Assembly: GCF_000712075.1 (NCBI RefSeq)
Contig: NZ_JONW01000006.1
Coordinates: 310,001-374,000, forward strand
Reading direction: 5' to 3'
From: Caulobacter sp. UNC358MFTsu5.1
GTDB taxonomy: Bacteria > Pseudomonadota > Alphaproteobacteria > Caulobacterales > Caulobacteraceae
Length of the DNA: 64,000 bases
The notes below the pieces were generated by a model. The model had not been told where the DNA came from. It was given only the letters and a program-made list of their open reading frames with translations, and made no database searches. This document shows positions 21,612-29,937 of the stretch, piece after piece. Numbering within the stretch: the first letter of the stretch is position 1; each line of letters starts with the position of its first letter. A program made the position numbers and the translations under genes.

Positions 21612-22106
21612 TCAGCCCCCGAGCGCGAACCCACTGAACGCGGAAACGACCTGTTCGTACACCGCGCGTTTGAAAGGTACGATCAGTTCGGGCGTTTCGT
21701 CGAGAGCGCCCCATTTCCAGGCGTCGAACTCGACGTGGGCGTCGGCCTCCAGATCGATCTCGGATTCGTCGCCGAGGAAGCGGAAGGCGAACCAGACCTG
21801 CTTCTGGCCCTTGAATCCACGGGCTTTTTTCGACGCGGCGAAGTCGGCGGGGAAGTCGTAGATCAGCCAACCCTCGGTGCGGGCCAGATACTCGATCGAA
21901 GTGACGCCGGTCTCTTCGGCCAGCTCGCGACGCGCCGCGGCCAGCAAATCCTCGCCCTCGTCGACTCCCCCTTGCGGGAATTGCCAGTTGTGGGGCGGCG
22001 GCTGGTTGTGCCGTTTGCCCAGCCAGACGCGGCCGTCCGGGTGGAACAGGACGACGCCGACATTGGGACGATGATCAGGATAGTCGGAGGTTTCGCTGCG
22101 GCTCAT
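21612..22106 (-). CDS. rppH: RNA pyrophosphohydrolase (Nudix)
   Basis: The 164-residue Nudix hydrolase removes pyrophosphate from the 5' end of primary transcripts, opening them to RNase E. RppH traits: RPNVGVVLFHPDGRVWLGKR, the tryptophan segment NWQFPQGGVDEGE, the Nudix Glu cluster RELAEETG, and the C-terminal FDAWKWGALDE / VPFKRAVYEQV. Length is typical. Its ATG overlaps the stop of the deacetylase gene by four bases, so translation is coupled. It ends the housekeeping string that begins with proA. Confidence 0.96.
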   Translation of the reverse strand: MSRSETSDYPDHRPNVGVVLFHPDGRVWLGKRHNQPPPHNWQFPQGGVDEGEDLLAAARRELAEETGVTSIEYLARTEGWLIYDFPADFAASKKARGFKGQKQVWFAFRFLGDESEIDLEADAHVEFDAWKWGALDETPELIVPFKRAVYEQVVSAFSGFALGG

Positions 22107-23284
22107 CGCTTGGCCATGGCCGAGGCGGGGGCCAGTTGCAAGCCCCTCCCCGACAGGCCGGCGGCCCACAGGCGCACCTGGTTGATCGTCACCGGATAGG
22201 CGAAGCCCGAGCCCAGGGCCTGGCCGCGGCCGGCGGCGCCGACCTCCAGCATCTTCAGCTGGCCGTCGATCGAGCCGGCGGCCAGCTCGTCGTCGATGAT
22301 CCGGTCGGCCGAGGCGCGGGGGATCGGACCGCCGCGCAAGGACGCCTGGCCGTCGTCGATGAAGGCCAGGCCCCGGGCCTTCAGGGCCAGGGTGAAGGTG
22401 GTCATGGCCGTGTCGCTGGTGACGAAGCGCGAGCCCAGATAGTTGGTCAGGCCGTAGTAGCCGGTGGCCCGCGACATCAGCCATTCCATCTTGCGCACCG
22501 TGTCCTCGGGGCGGTTGGAGGCGATCAGGGTGTAGGGGCCCGGGTCGTTGGCCGGATAGTCGACCGGCTCCATCGGCGCTTCCAGCAGCACCTCGTGGCC
22601 ATGGCTGCGGGCCAGGTCGATCCAGCCCTGCAGGCCCTCGGAATAGGGCGCGAACGACAGGGTGATCTCGGGCGGCAGGGTCTCGATGGCCTGGCGGGTG
22701 GTCTGGGGGTTCAGGCCCAGGCCGCCGATCACCAGGGCCACGCGCGGACGGCCGTCGGCGGTGAACGGGCGGGCATAGGCTTCCGAGGCCATGCGGCCGT
22801 CGGGGGCGATCACCGGCAGCGAGCCGCCGCCGGGACCGGGCGCGTAGAGGCCGGCGATCGGCGCGGCGGGCAGGGGACCGGACGCCGAGGCGGCCGGCGG
22901 CGGGGCGGCGATCGCCGGGCCTTCCGCCTCGGCGGCGTCGTCGTGGCCCAGGAACGGCAGGTTCGACAGGTCCAGGGCGCCCGGCAGCAGCGGCGCCTCG
23001 CCGTCGCGCTCGGGAGTCAGGGCGTCGCGCCAGCCCTCGGGGACGTTCTTGGTGGCGCCCACCTTGTCCAGCGCCACGCGCACCAGGGGCGAGCCCTTGT
23101 TGGGGTCGCCGGTGACCAGCACCAGCAGGGCCAGGCTCAGCAGGAACAGGAAGGCCGCGGCGCTGGCGCCGATGAAGGGGTTGGCGGCGGCCGCCAGGAC
23201 CTTGGCGCGCAGGTCGCCGCTCTCGCGTCCGGACGCGGGCGCGTCGGCGCTATAGGCGGGCTTGCGGGAGAAGGTCACGGCCAT
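22103..23284 (-). CDS. divergent polysaccharide deacetylase (YibQ family)
   Basis: The 393-residue protein has one N-terminal membrane helix (about 37-58, AAAFLFLLSLALLVLVTG), a Pro/Ala-rich linker, and a C-terminal domain from about 178 with VALVIGGLGLNPQTTRQAIE, LSFAPYSEGLQGW, EVLLEAPMEPVDYP and LAFIDDGQAS. This is the divergent deacetylase fold, likely periplasmic and acting on cell-wall or envelope glycans. Activity in this family is poorly established. It usually sits, as here, in the ctpA-rppH string of alphaproteobacteria. Confidence 0.9.
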   Translation of the reverse strand: MAVTFSRKPAYSADAPASGRESGDLRAKVLAAAANPFIGASAAAFLFLLSLALLVLVTGDPNKGSPLVRVALDKVGATKNVPEGWRDALTPERDGEAPLLPGALDLSNLPFLGHDDAAEAEGPAIAAPPPAASASGPLPAAPIAGLYAPGPGGGSLPVIAPDGRMASEAYARPFTADGRPRVALVIGGLGLNPQTTRQAIETLPPEITLSFAPYSEGLQGWIDLARSHGHEVLLEAPMEPVDYPANDPGPYTLIASNRPEDTVRKMEWLMSRATGYYGLTNYLGSRFVTSDTAMTTFTLALKARGLAFIDDGQASLRGGPIPRASADRIIDDELAAGSIDGQLKMLEVGAAGRGQALGSGFAYPVTINQVRLWAAGLSGRGLQLAPASAMAKR

Positions 23285-23364
23285 GCCCTGGGATTTAGCC
23301 CGGAAGCGCCGAACATATGGTTAATGAAAGGTGCGACGGAATGGCCCGCCGCCTCTCCGTCCCG

Positions 23365-24351
23365 TCACTTCGGCCGGGCGCCCTGGCCCGCGACATGGAT
23401 CCCCAGGCTGGCGCCGACCAGGCGTTCGCAGGTGGCGGGGTCCTGGTTGCTGGGATAGCCGGCCAGGCAGGTCTTGGCCGGGTCGGGCGGGACGTTCAGG
23501 AAGGCGAAGCCGCCGCCGGACGCCTGGACCATGGTGCTGGAGCCCCCGCCGTCCAGGTTGACCGCGGCGGCGGCGCCCTGGTGCAGCATCACGGCCGCCG
23601 CCTCGTCCAGGGTCAGGCCGGTGGACGCCTTGTCCAGGGCGACCAGCCACAGGGTCTTCCGGTCCTTGGAGAGGCCGGCCAGGGTGCGGGCGTTGGGGCC
23701 GAAGAAGTCGGTGCTGGAGCCGCTGAACGGCCCCAGGCTCTTGCCGCCGAACACCAGCATGTGGCTGCCGGTCACCGCCGTGACCACCGGAAATTCGATC
23801 GCCTGGGGGGTGTTGGAATAGAGGATCCGGACCTCGCCGTCCTTCATCTGGACTAGGCTGGCGTTGAACGGATAGTCGGCCTGCCAGCCGGTCGGCTTGG
23901 CGCCCTGGGGCGACTGGGTCACGCCGCCGCTGACCTGCCAGCCGCACAGCTGGGTCGGCCAGCCCTGTTGCGCGGCCGAATAGTAGCAGCAGTTGGCGGC
24001 GAACAGGTTGGCGTTGACCGCCAGGGCGGCCTTGGTCGCGGTCAGGAATTGGGACGGCAGGGTCAGGCCGAACGTGGCGCTGCTGGCGGCGGCGGACGAG
24101 TCCAGGGTGATCGAACCCGAGCCGACGTCGATGCTCAGCACATGGGCCAGGGTGGTGTGCTGCGGCTGCTGGGCGCTGCAGACGACGGTCACCGCCTGAT
24201 AGGAGACGCCCGGGAACAGGGTCTGGGGCGAGGTCGGGTTCTGGTACTGGCAGTTCGTGGGTGGCGGCTGGGCGTTCGCCGTGGCGGCCGCAGAGACGGC
24301 CAGGATCGCGAAAACGAAGGCGAGCGCCGCTCGCAGCATCACCCGTGGCAT
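23365..24351 (-). CDS. phosphodiester glycosidase family protein (NAGPA-like)
   Basis: The 328-residue secreted protein has a Sec signal (AALAFVFAILAVSAAATANA). The NAGPA/DUF2233 core is visible: ALAVNANLFAANCCYYS near the middle and the hallmark VNLDGGGSSTMV near the C-terminus. The family hydrolyses sugar phosphodiesters; the human member uncovers mannose-6-phosphate and bacterial ones act on wall or capsule polymers. Six Cys suggest periplasmic disulfides. The gene lies between a DUF4239 gene and the deacetylase, apparently inserted in the usual ctpA-deacetylase junction. Confidence 0.88.
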   Translation of the reverse strand: MPRVMLRAALAFVFAILAVSAAATANAQPPPTNCQYQNPTSPQTLFPGVSYQAVTVVCSAQQPQHTTLAHVLSIDVGSGSITLDSSAAASSATFGLTLPSQFLTATKAALAVNANLFAANCCYYSAAQQGWPTQLCGWQVSGGVTQSPQGAKPTGWQADYPFNASLVQMKDGEVRILYSNTPQAIEFPVVTAVTGSHMLVFGGKSLGPFSGSSTDFFGPNARTLAGLSKDRKTLWLVALDKASTGLTLDEAAAVMLHQGAAAAVNLDGGGSSTMVQASGGGFAFLNVPPDPAKTCLAGYPSNQDPATCERLVGASLGIHVAGQGARPK

Positions 24352-24430
24352 CGGACGCCCTCCCCTGGAGCGCCAACTCTACTTCGAATTGCAGCGCTCG
24401 TCCCGGGCGAAAGCCGCGATCCCCCCAACT

Positions 24431-24562
24431 CCCGTCATCCCGGGCCTTGTGCCCGGGACCCCTCTATCCGCCGCAAGTGCGGAGGAGTGGCGCGCTGGCG
24501 CGCCAAGGCGCTTCACGTGCGGGCTGAACCAGGGGTTCCGGGCACAAGGCCGGAATGACGGG
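24431..24562. repeat. large intergenic palindrome (GTCAT-type), copy 1
   Basis: Two outward arms of about 32 bases, starting CCCGTCATCCCGGGCC and ending GGAATGACGGG, form an imperfect inverted repeat around a variable middle of about 65 bases. It sits between two minus-strand genes. Sister copies lie at 28055-28196, 51276-51385 and 55045-55171. Confidence 0.85.
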
Positions 24563-24602
24563 AGTTTTAGGGAGGGGCGATCGACTAGGCGTCGTCCGGG
24601 CT

Positions 24603-25370
24603 TCAGCGCGCCATCTCCACTAGCGCCCGCTCCAGCGGGGCCGGCGAGACGCGGATGGTCCCTCGGAAGGGCTGCTCCATGTCCATGACCAGGTAGAGGG
24701 TCCCGGCGATCAGGGCGGCCGAGACCACGAAGATCACCACCACCAGGGCGTTCATCGGCGCCTGGTAGCCGAAGCCCGAGAAGATCACGATCAGCCAGGC
24801 GGCCAGCACGAAGACGAACGCCCCGCCGCCGACGGCGTCCTTCGAGCGGCCGGTCACCTCCCAGCGCGCCTCGAACAGGGTCTCCAGCTGGGTGCGGGCG
24901 TCGTCGCGGATCTTGCGCTGGTCGACATTGGCCGGGCGCAGCTTGCGCAGGCCGTCGCTCATTTGGGAGAACAGCACGTCGCTGCTCGCGACCTTGGTGG
25001 TCGCCGCCGCCCGGTCGGGCCAGGCGTCGTGCAGCACCTGGCGGGCGTAGAGCCGGAGCTGCTCGCGGGTCGGGTCGGCCTCGGGTCCGTATTCGCTGAG
25101 CGTCAGGTCCAGCACGATCAGCTGCGAGGCCAGGGCGTGGACGCTGCGGTCGGTCTCCTCGAACGTGGTGCGGGCCGAGGTGATCATCACCCCCAGCACC
25201 AGCGAGGTCATCAGGGCGAAGATGTTGGAGACGGTGCGCACCACGTTGCCGGCGGCCTTGGCGCGCTGGTCGTGCTCCACCCGCTCGCAGACCAGCAGGG
25301 TGATCAGGGCGGCGGCGGTCAGGGCGACGAAGACGCCGATCGCCAGCAGGACATCGTTGGAGGCCATCAC
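24603..25370 (-). CDS. DUF4239 (bestrophin-like) membrane protein
   Basis: The 255-residue protein has two N-terminal hydrophobic segments (about 6-26 and 47-65), a soluble middle of about 110 residues, and two C-terminal segments (about 183-225). The motif SNIFALMTSLVLGVMI followed by SVHALASQLIVLDLTLSEYG is typical of DUF4239, which is distantly related to bestrophin channels. Function unknown. It lies immediately downstream of ctpA, separated by that gene's terminator, and has no role in the proA-rppH string that I can identify. Confidence 0.8.
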   Translation of the reverse strand: MMASNDVLLAIGVFVALTAAALITLLVCERVEHDQRAKAAGNVVRTVSNIFALMTSLVLGVMITSARTTFEETDRSVHALASQLIVLDLTLSEYGPEADPTREQLRLYARQVLHDAWPDRAAATTKVASSDVLFSQMSDGLRKLRPANVDQRKIRDDARTQLETLFEARWEVTGRSKDAVGGGAFVFVLAAWLIVIFSGFGYQAPMNALVVVIFVVSAALIAGTLYLVMDMEQPFRGTIRVSPAPLERALVEMAR

Positions 25371-25410
25371 GCTCCCGTCCGGATGTTTGAATTGGCGGCC
25401 CGCCGAAACG

Positions 25411-25437
25411 AAAAAGGGCCGGCGCTGGGCCGGCCCT
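25411..25437 (-). terminator. rho-independent terminator after ctpA
   Basis: A 10-bp GC stem (about 25414-25437) is flanked on its left by AAAAA, which reads as a T-run on the minus strand. It lies immediately after the ctpA stop at 25443. Confidence 0.8.
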
Positions 25438-25442
25438 TCCCG

Positions 25443-26834
25443 TTATTTCTTCTCGACCGGCGGGGCCTTGCCCGCCGCGGCCGCCGCCTTGGCGGTGACC
25501 TCGGCGATCTTGGCGGCCGGCTTGGGCAGCTTGGGCACCGCCTGGACCGAGCCGGCCTTCAGCACGGCGATGGCGCGGTCCAGCTGGAAGTCGCCCTTCT
25601 TCTCGTCGAAGCCGGGCGGCGGCGCTTCGGCGGGCGTGTGCGGCGCCACGCGGGTCTTGCCCTCGTCGGCGTTCAGCGCGTTCTTGAAGCTGGCCTCGCT
25701 GAACCACACGCGGTTGGCGATGTCCTGGGCCTGGTCCTTGGTCTGGGCCACTTCCAGGTCGGGCGCGATGCCGGTCTTCTGGATCGAGCGGCCCGACGGG
25801 GTGAAGTAGCGCGCCGTGGTCAGCTTCAGGGCGCCGTCGGCCCCGCCGCGCAGCGGGATCACGGTCTGGACCGAGCCCTTGCCGAAGCTGGTGATGCCCA
25901 CCAGCTCGGCGCGGTGACGGTCCTGCAGGGCGCCGGCGACGATCTCGGCGGCCGAGGCCGAGCCCTGGTTGATCAGCACCACCACCGGCAGGCCGTTCAG
26001 CAGGTCGCCGGGCTTGGCGTTGTAGCGCTGGATGTCGCGCGGGTCGCGGCCGCGCTGGCTGACCACCTCGCCGCCGTCCAGGAACACGTCCGAGACGCCC
26101 ACGGCCTGGTCCAGCAGACCGCCGGGATTGTTGCGCAGGTCGAAGACCAGGCCCTTCATGTTGGGGTTCTTGGTCTTCAGCTCGGTGATCGCCGCCGTCA
26201 GGGCGTCGGTGGCCTTCTCGTTGAAGCCGGGCAGGCGCACGTAGCCGTAGTCGCCTTCCATGCGGGCGATGGCGGCCTTGGGCTTGATGATCTCGCGCGT
26301 CAGCTTGACGTCGAACGGGTCGGTCTTCTCGCGGGCGATGGTCAGGGTCACCGACTCGCCGGCCGGGCCGCGCATCTGCTTGACCGCCTCGTTGACCGTC
26401 AGGCCCAGCACCGACTGGCCGTTGACCGAGGTGATGTAGTCGCCGGCCTGGATGCCGGCGCGGGCGGCGGGCGTGCCGTCCATCGGCGAGATCACCTTGA
26501 CCACGCCGTCTTCGCTGGTGACCTCGATGCCCAGCCCGCCGTACTCGCCGCGGGTGGTGTCCTGCATGTCCTCGAAGCTGTCGGGCGACAGATAGCCCGA
26601 GTGCGGGTCCAGGCTGGTCAGCATGCCGTCCAGGGCCGCCTCGATCAGCTTCTTGTTGTCGACCTCGGAGACGTACTGGGCGTCGACCGTCTGCAGGACG
26701 TCGCCGAACAGCTCCAGCATCTTGTAGGTCTGGCCCTTGGTCGAGCTGGTCGCCTGGGCGATGGGGCTGATGTAGGCCATGGTCCCCGCGCCGAGGACGA
26801 AGGCCGAAACACCGATGAGCAGGTACTTGCGCAT
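25443..26834 (-). CDS. ctpA: C-terminal processing peptidase (S41)
   Basis: The 463-residue periplasmic serine protease has an N-terminal signal or anchor (YLLIGVSAFVLGAGTMAYI), a PDZ domain (about 90-170, GGLGIEVTSEDG), the motif DLRNNPGG, the catalytic Ser in GSASAAEI and the catalytic Lys in GKGSVQ. The C-terminus is Ala/Pro/Lys-rich. CtpA trims periplasmic substrates and, in other bacteria, limits murein hydrolases with the aid of an adaptor. The EnvC-like factor just upstream in the same orientation fits a shared cell-wall job. Confidence 0.95.
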   Translation of the reverse strand: MRKYLLIGVSAFVLGAGTMAYISPIAQATSSTKGQTYKMLELFGDVLQTVDAQYVSEVDNKKLIEAALDGMLTSLDPHSGYLSPDSFEDMQDTTRGEYGGLGIEVTSEDGVVKVISPMDGTPAARAGIQAGDYITSVNGQSVLGLTVNEAVKQMRGPAGESVTLTIAREKTDPFDVKLTREIIKPKAAIARMEGDYGYVRLPGFNEKATDALTAAITELKTKNPNMKGLVFDLRNNPGGLLDQAVGVSDVFLDGGEVVSQRGRDPRDIQRYNAKPGDLLNGLPVVVLINQGSASAAEIVAGALQDRHRAELVGITSFGKGSVQTVIPLRGGADGALKLTTARYFTPSGRSIQKTGIAPDLEVAQTKDQAQDIANRVWFSEASFKNALNADEGKTRVAPHTPAEAPPPGFDEKKGDFQLDRAIAVLKAGSVQAVPKLPKPAAKIAEVTAKAAAAAGKAPPVEKK

Positions 26835-26948
26835 GTGGCCTGGAAGGCTCCCTGGACGACGCTAGGCGTCGCATTGAAAGGTCTCGCTCAGCCCGTTACT
26901 GAGGCGAAGCCTTGTTCATTTAACGGCCATCATCGCTGAAAAAGCCGT

Positions 26949-27986
26949 TTACCGCGATCCCTGTTTCAACCAGCGCTCCGGATCGACCGGGACGCCGTCT
27001 TCACGGACCTCGAAATAGAGTTCTGGCTCCGAAGAGCCCTGATTAACCATCCGGCCAACCGTCGCGCCGGGTGCGACAGATTGTCCGGGTCCGACGGAAA
27101 CCTCGTCCATTCCCGCCAGCACCAGATGGTAGGCGCCCTGGGCGCGCAGGATCAAGACCGTCCCCCAGCCATTCAGCGGTCCGGCGTATTCGACCACGGC
27201 GGCGGCGGGGCTGGCCACGACGTGACCCTTTTCCGTGCGGATCGTCAGGCCCGTGGCGCGGCCGCCGGTGGGCATGGTCTGGCCGAACCGCCGGGCCAGC
27301 GGCCCGGGCGCGGGAGAGCTCAGCTTCAAGGGCCCGGTGGCGGGCTTGGGCGCCAGGCCGTCGGTCAGGGCGCCCAGCGTGCCCTGGTCGTCGCCGGTCA
27401 GGGCCTCCTGGGCGTAGGCGCGCTCGAGCTGGGTCTTCTCGACGATCATCCGCTCCAGCTCGCCGCGGCGGTCGGCGACCAGGCTCTCGGCGGTGAACAG
27501 CTGCTCGGAGGCGGCGGCGGCCTCGCGGCGCAGGGCCGAGACGGCGCGGGCCTGGCGGGCGTAGCCGTCGGCCCGGGCCTGCAGCTCGGGGGTCATGGCG
27601 CGGATCAGGATCGCGGCCCGCACCGCGTCGCGGGCGTCGCCGGGGCTGACCAGCAGGGCCGGCGGCGGATCGCGGCGGAACAGCTGCAGGGCGCTGAGCA
27701 GCCGGGCCAGCTGGCCCCGGTCGCGGCCCAGCTCGGCGGTCAGGGCCGATTCGCGCTGGTGCAGGGCCTCCAGCCGGGCGCGCTTGAGGTCGACGTCGTC
27801 GCCGGCGTCCACCCGCTGGCGGCCCAGGGCGTCCAGTTCGCCGCGCAGGTCGGCGATCTCGCGGCGGGTGTCGGCGGCGGCCTGCTCGTCCCTCTGCTTC
27901 TGGCTGACCTGGGCGGCGACCACGGTCGCACCGCCGAGCGCGAGGCCCAGCAGGCTTACGACGATGATGGCGACGCGACGCGACAT
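26949..27986 (-). CDS. EnvC-like murein hydrolase activator with degenerate LytM domain
   Basis: The 345-residue protein has a signal or anchor (VAIIVVSLLGLALGGATVVAA), a long coiled coil (about 27-110 and 150-200) and a C-terminal LytM/M23-like domain. The zinc ligands of active LytM enzymes are replaced: the usual H-x3-D is TGLTI, YAHL is VLAG, and HLHFE is ELYFE. As in E. coli EnvC, it should therefore activate amidases and not cleave peptidoglycan itself. I prefer the ATG at 27986, where the signal begins; an in-frame ATG at 28022 is possible. It precedes ctpA. Confidence 0.88.
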   Translation of the reverse strand: MSRRVAIIVVSLLGLALGGATVVAAQVSQKQRDEQAAADTRREIADLRGELDALGRQRVDAGDDVDLKRARLEALHQRESALTAELGRDRGQLARLLSALQLFRRDPPPALLVSPGDARDAVRAAILIRAMTPELQARADGYARQARAVSALRREAAAASEQLFTAESLVADRRGELERMIVEKTQLERAYAQEALTGDDQGTLGALTDGLAPKPATGPLKLSSPAPGPLARRFGQTMPTGGRATGLTIRTEKGHVVASPAAAVVEYAGPLNGWGTVLILRAQGAYHLVLAGMDEVSVGPGQSVAPGATVGRMVNQGSSEPELYFEVREDGVPVDPERWLKQGSR

Positions 27987-28054
27987 GGGTCGATCAATGC
28001 CCGGATTGGGGTGCAGCGACAACCGGTCTCGTCCGCCCTTTCAACCCTCAACGT

Positions 28055-28196
28055 CCGTCATCCTCGGACTTGTTCCGAGGACCCCTAGGTCCGCCGTGTT
28101 GTCGTTCGCGGATCGAGGCTCCGCCGACGCCGCACGCACCCTGCTCGGGCAACGAAGCTGAAACAGGGGTCCTCGGAACAAGTCCGAGGATGACGG
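28055..28196. repeat. large intergenic palindrome (GTCAT-type), copy 2
   Basis: Near-perfect 32-base arms (28055-28086 and 28165-28196), starting CCGTCATCCTCGGACTTG and ending AAGTCCGAGGATGACGG, surround about 78 bases. Located between envC-like and rlmH within the housekeeping string, so it must be transcribed as part of that mRNA. Confidence 0.88.
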
Positions 28197-28221
28197 GGGA
28201 GGGGATGAGCGGGTCTGAAAC

Positions 28222-28686
28222 TCAATCGCGGTGATACGGCGACCCCGCCAGGATCGTCACCGCCCGATAGACCTGCTCGGCCAGCATCGCCCGGGCCAGG
28301 GCGTGCGGCCAGGTCTGGGGCCCGAAGGCCAGCATCTCGTCGGCGGCGGCCAGGATCGACGGGTCCAGGCCGTCGGCGCCGCCGATCAGGAACACGATCT
28401 TGCGGTGCCCGTCGTCGCGCAGCCGGCCGACATGCTCGGCGAAGGCGCGGCTGGGGCGCACCTTGCCGTGCTCGTCGCAGGCGACGACGTAGGCGCCCTC
28501 CAGGTGCGGGCGCAGCACCTCGGCCTCGGCGGCCTTGCCGGGCTTGCGGGCCTCGACCTCGACGATCTCGACCGGGCCCAGGGCCAGGGCGCGACCGGAC
28601 GCCGTGGCCCGGGACGCGTAGTCCACGGCCAGCTGCGCCTCGACCATGCGGCCGAGCTTTCCGACGGTGAGGATGGTGATCTTCAT
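28222..28686 (-). CDS. rlmH: 23S rRNA (pseudouridine-1915 N3) methyltransferase
   Basis: The 154-residue SPOUT methyltransferase modifies pseudouridine 1915 in helix 69 of 23S rRNA. Recognised by MKITILTVGKLG, the knot segment IVFLIGGADGLDP, and the C-terminal PHALARAMLAEQVYRA then GSPYHRD, the classic RlmH ending. The ATG at 28684-28686 gives the standard length. It sits in the expected place between rsfS and the envC-like gene. Confidence 0.96.
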   Translation of the reverse strand: MKITILTVGKLGRMVEAQLAVDYASRATASGRALALGPVEIVEVEARKPGKAAEAEVLRPHLEGAYVVACDEHGKVRPSRAFAEHVGRLRDDGHRKIVFLIGGADGLDPSILAAADEMLAFGPQTWPHALARAMLAEQVYRAVTILAGSPYHRD

Positions 28687-28762
28687 CGCGCGTCCAGGCG
28701 GGGCGAGGCCCGGCATCCCCCGGTCTTCAGGTCAGTGACCGGGCCGGGGGAGACGAAGCGGT

Positions 28763-29227
28763 TTAGTTCGACGCCAGCCGGTGCGGCGCGTCGACGGCCC
28801 AGATCTTCTCGATGTTGTAGAACGAGCGGACTTCCGGGCGGAACAGGTGGACCACCACGTCGCCGGCGTCGATCAGCACCCAGTCGCAATGCGGCAGGCC
28901 TTCGACCCGCGCCTTGCCGAAGCCGTTTTCCTTGAGGGCCCGGATGATGTGGTCGGCCAGGGCGCCGACGTGACGGTGCGACCGGCCGGACGCCACGATC
29001 AGGCTGTCGGCGACCGAGCTCTTGTCCGTCAGGTCGATGTGGACGATGTCCTGGGCCTTGTCGTCGTCGAGACGGTTCAGGATCAGGGTCTCGAGGGCCT
29101 TGATACTCAGGTCCAGCTCGGACTCGTTGGTCGAGGTTTCGGTGGAAACCGTTCCCTCGTGCGCCGTCGGCGCGGGGTCGCTACGCAGCGGAAATGCTCC
29201 TTGATGGGTTCGCGCAAGCCCTCCCAT
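28763..29227 (-). CDS. rsfS: ribosomal silencing factor
   Basis: RsfS binds L14 on the 50S subunit and blocks joining with 30S under starvation. The core is clear: LKALETLILNRLDDDKAQDI-like helix, DKSSVADSLIVASGRSHRHV, HCDWVLIDAGDVVVHLF and RSFYNIEKIW. The start is uncertain. The ATG at 29227 gives 154 residues but has a distant ribosome site. A strong AAGGAG lies further in and is followed 8 bases later by an in-frame CTG (codon 14), which could be the real start and would give about 141 residues. Confidence 0.92.
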   Translation of the reverse strand: MGGLARTHQGAFPLRSDPAPTAHEGTVSTETSTNESELDLSIKALETLILNRLDDDKAQDIVHIDLTDKSSVADSLIVASGRSHRHVGALADHIIRALKENGFGKARVEGLPHCDWVLIDAGDVVVHLFRPEVRSFYNIEKIWAVDAPHRLASN

Positions 29228-29283
29228 AGCATGGAAGACTCCAAATGATGAGGGGGGTCGTCGTCGCGGGGCGGATTCAGGCC

Positions 29284-29937
29284 CTATCCCTTGGCCTGCC
29301 GCTTCCGCAGCGCCGTCGACGAGGCGTAGTTCAGCGGGCCCGTCAGATAGACCCAGGCGGGCGCCGTGGCGTCGGCCAGGACGGCGGCGGCGCTGGCGGG
29401 CCGGCGGGCGAAGGCGAAGCGGCGGGCGGCGGGCGAGGTGCGGGCCTTCAGCGCGATCCATGGCCGCGAGATCACCGCCACCGGCACCTCGCGCATGATC
29501 TGGGTCCAGCCCCGCCAGCGGTGGAAGGTGGCCAGGCTGTCGGCGCCCATGATCCAGACGAACTTCACGCGCGGATAGCGGGCCCGCAGCACCCGCAGGG
29601 TGTCGATCGTGTATTGCGATCCCAGCCGCGTCTCGGCGTCGGAGACGATCATGCCGGCCCCGCGCGCCCAGCGCCGCGCGCCGGCCAGCCGCTCGGCCAG
29701 GGGGCGGGTCTCGTGCGAGGACTTCAGCGGGTTCTGCGGCGAGACCAGCCAGATCACCTTGTCCAGCTCCAGGCGCTGCAAGGCGGTCTCGGCCACGTGG
29801 GCGTGGCCCTCGTGCGCCGGGTTGAAGCTGCCGCCGAACAGCCCCACGCGCATGCCGGGCTCCAGATGGAACCCGAGCCTCTGCGCCGAGGGGCGACCGG
29901 CTTCAGGGACGAGTCTGGCCGGTCCCGCGAACCACAT
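29284..29937 (-). CDS. nadD: nicotinate-nucleotide adenylyltransferase
   Basis: NadD adenylylates nicotinate mononucleotide in NAD synthesis. The nucleotidyltransferase motif GGSFNPAHEGH and the C-terminal ASSTALRKR (ISSTxxR type) are intact, with WLVSPQNPLK and WIMGADSLATFHRW between them. The frame from 29937 gives 217 residues and overlaps the proA end by 35 bases; an internal ATG at 29853 (MRVGLFGGSFN) gives about 189. The longer form carries a basic leader, which I regard as possible but unproven. Confidence 0.94.
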   Translation of the reverse strand: MWFAGPARLVPEAGRPSAQRLGFHLEPGMRVGLFGGSFNPAHEGHAHVAETALQRLELDKVIWLVSPQNPLKSSHETRPLAERLAGARRWARGAGMIVSDAETRLGSQYTIDTLRVLRARYPRVKFVWIMGADSLATFHRWRGWTQIMREVPVAVISRPWIALKARTSPAARRFAFARRPASAAAVLADATAPAWVYLTGPLNYASSTALRKRQAKG

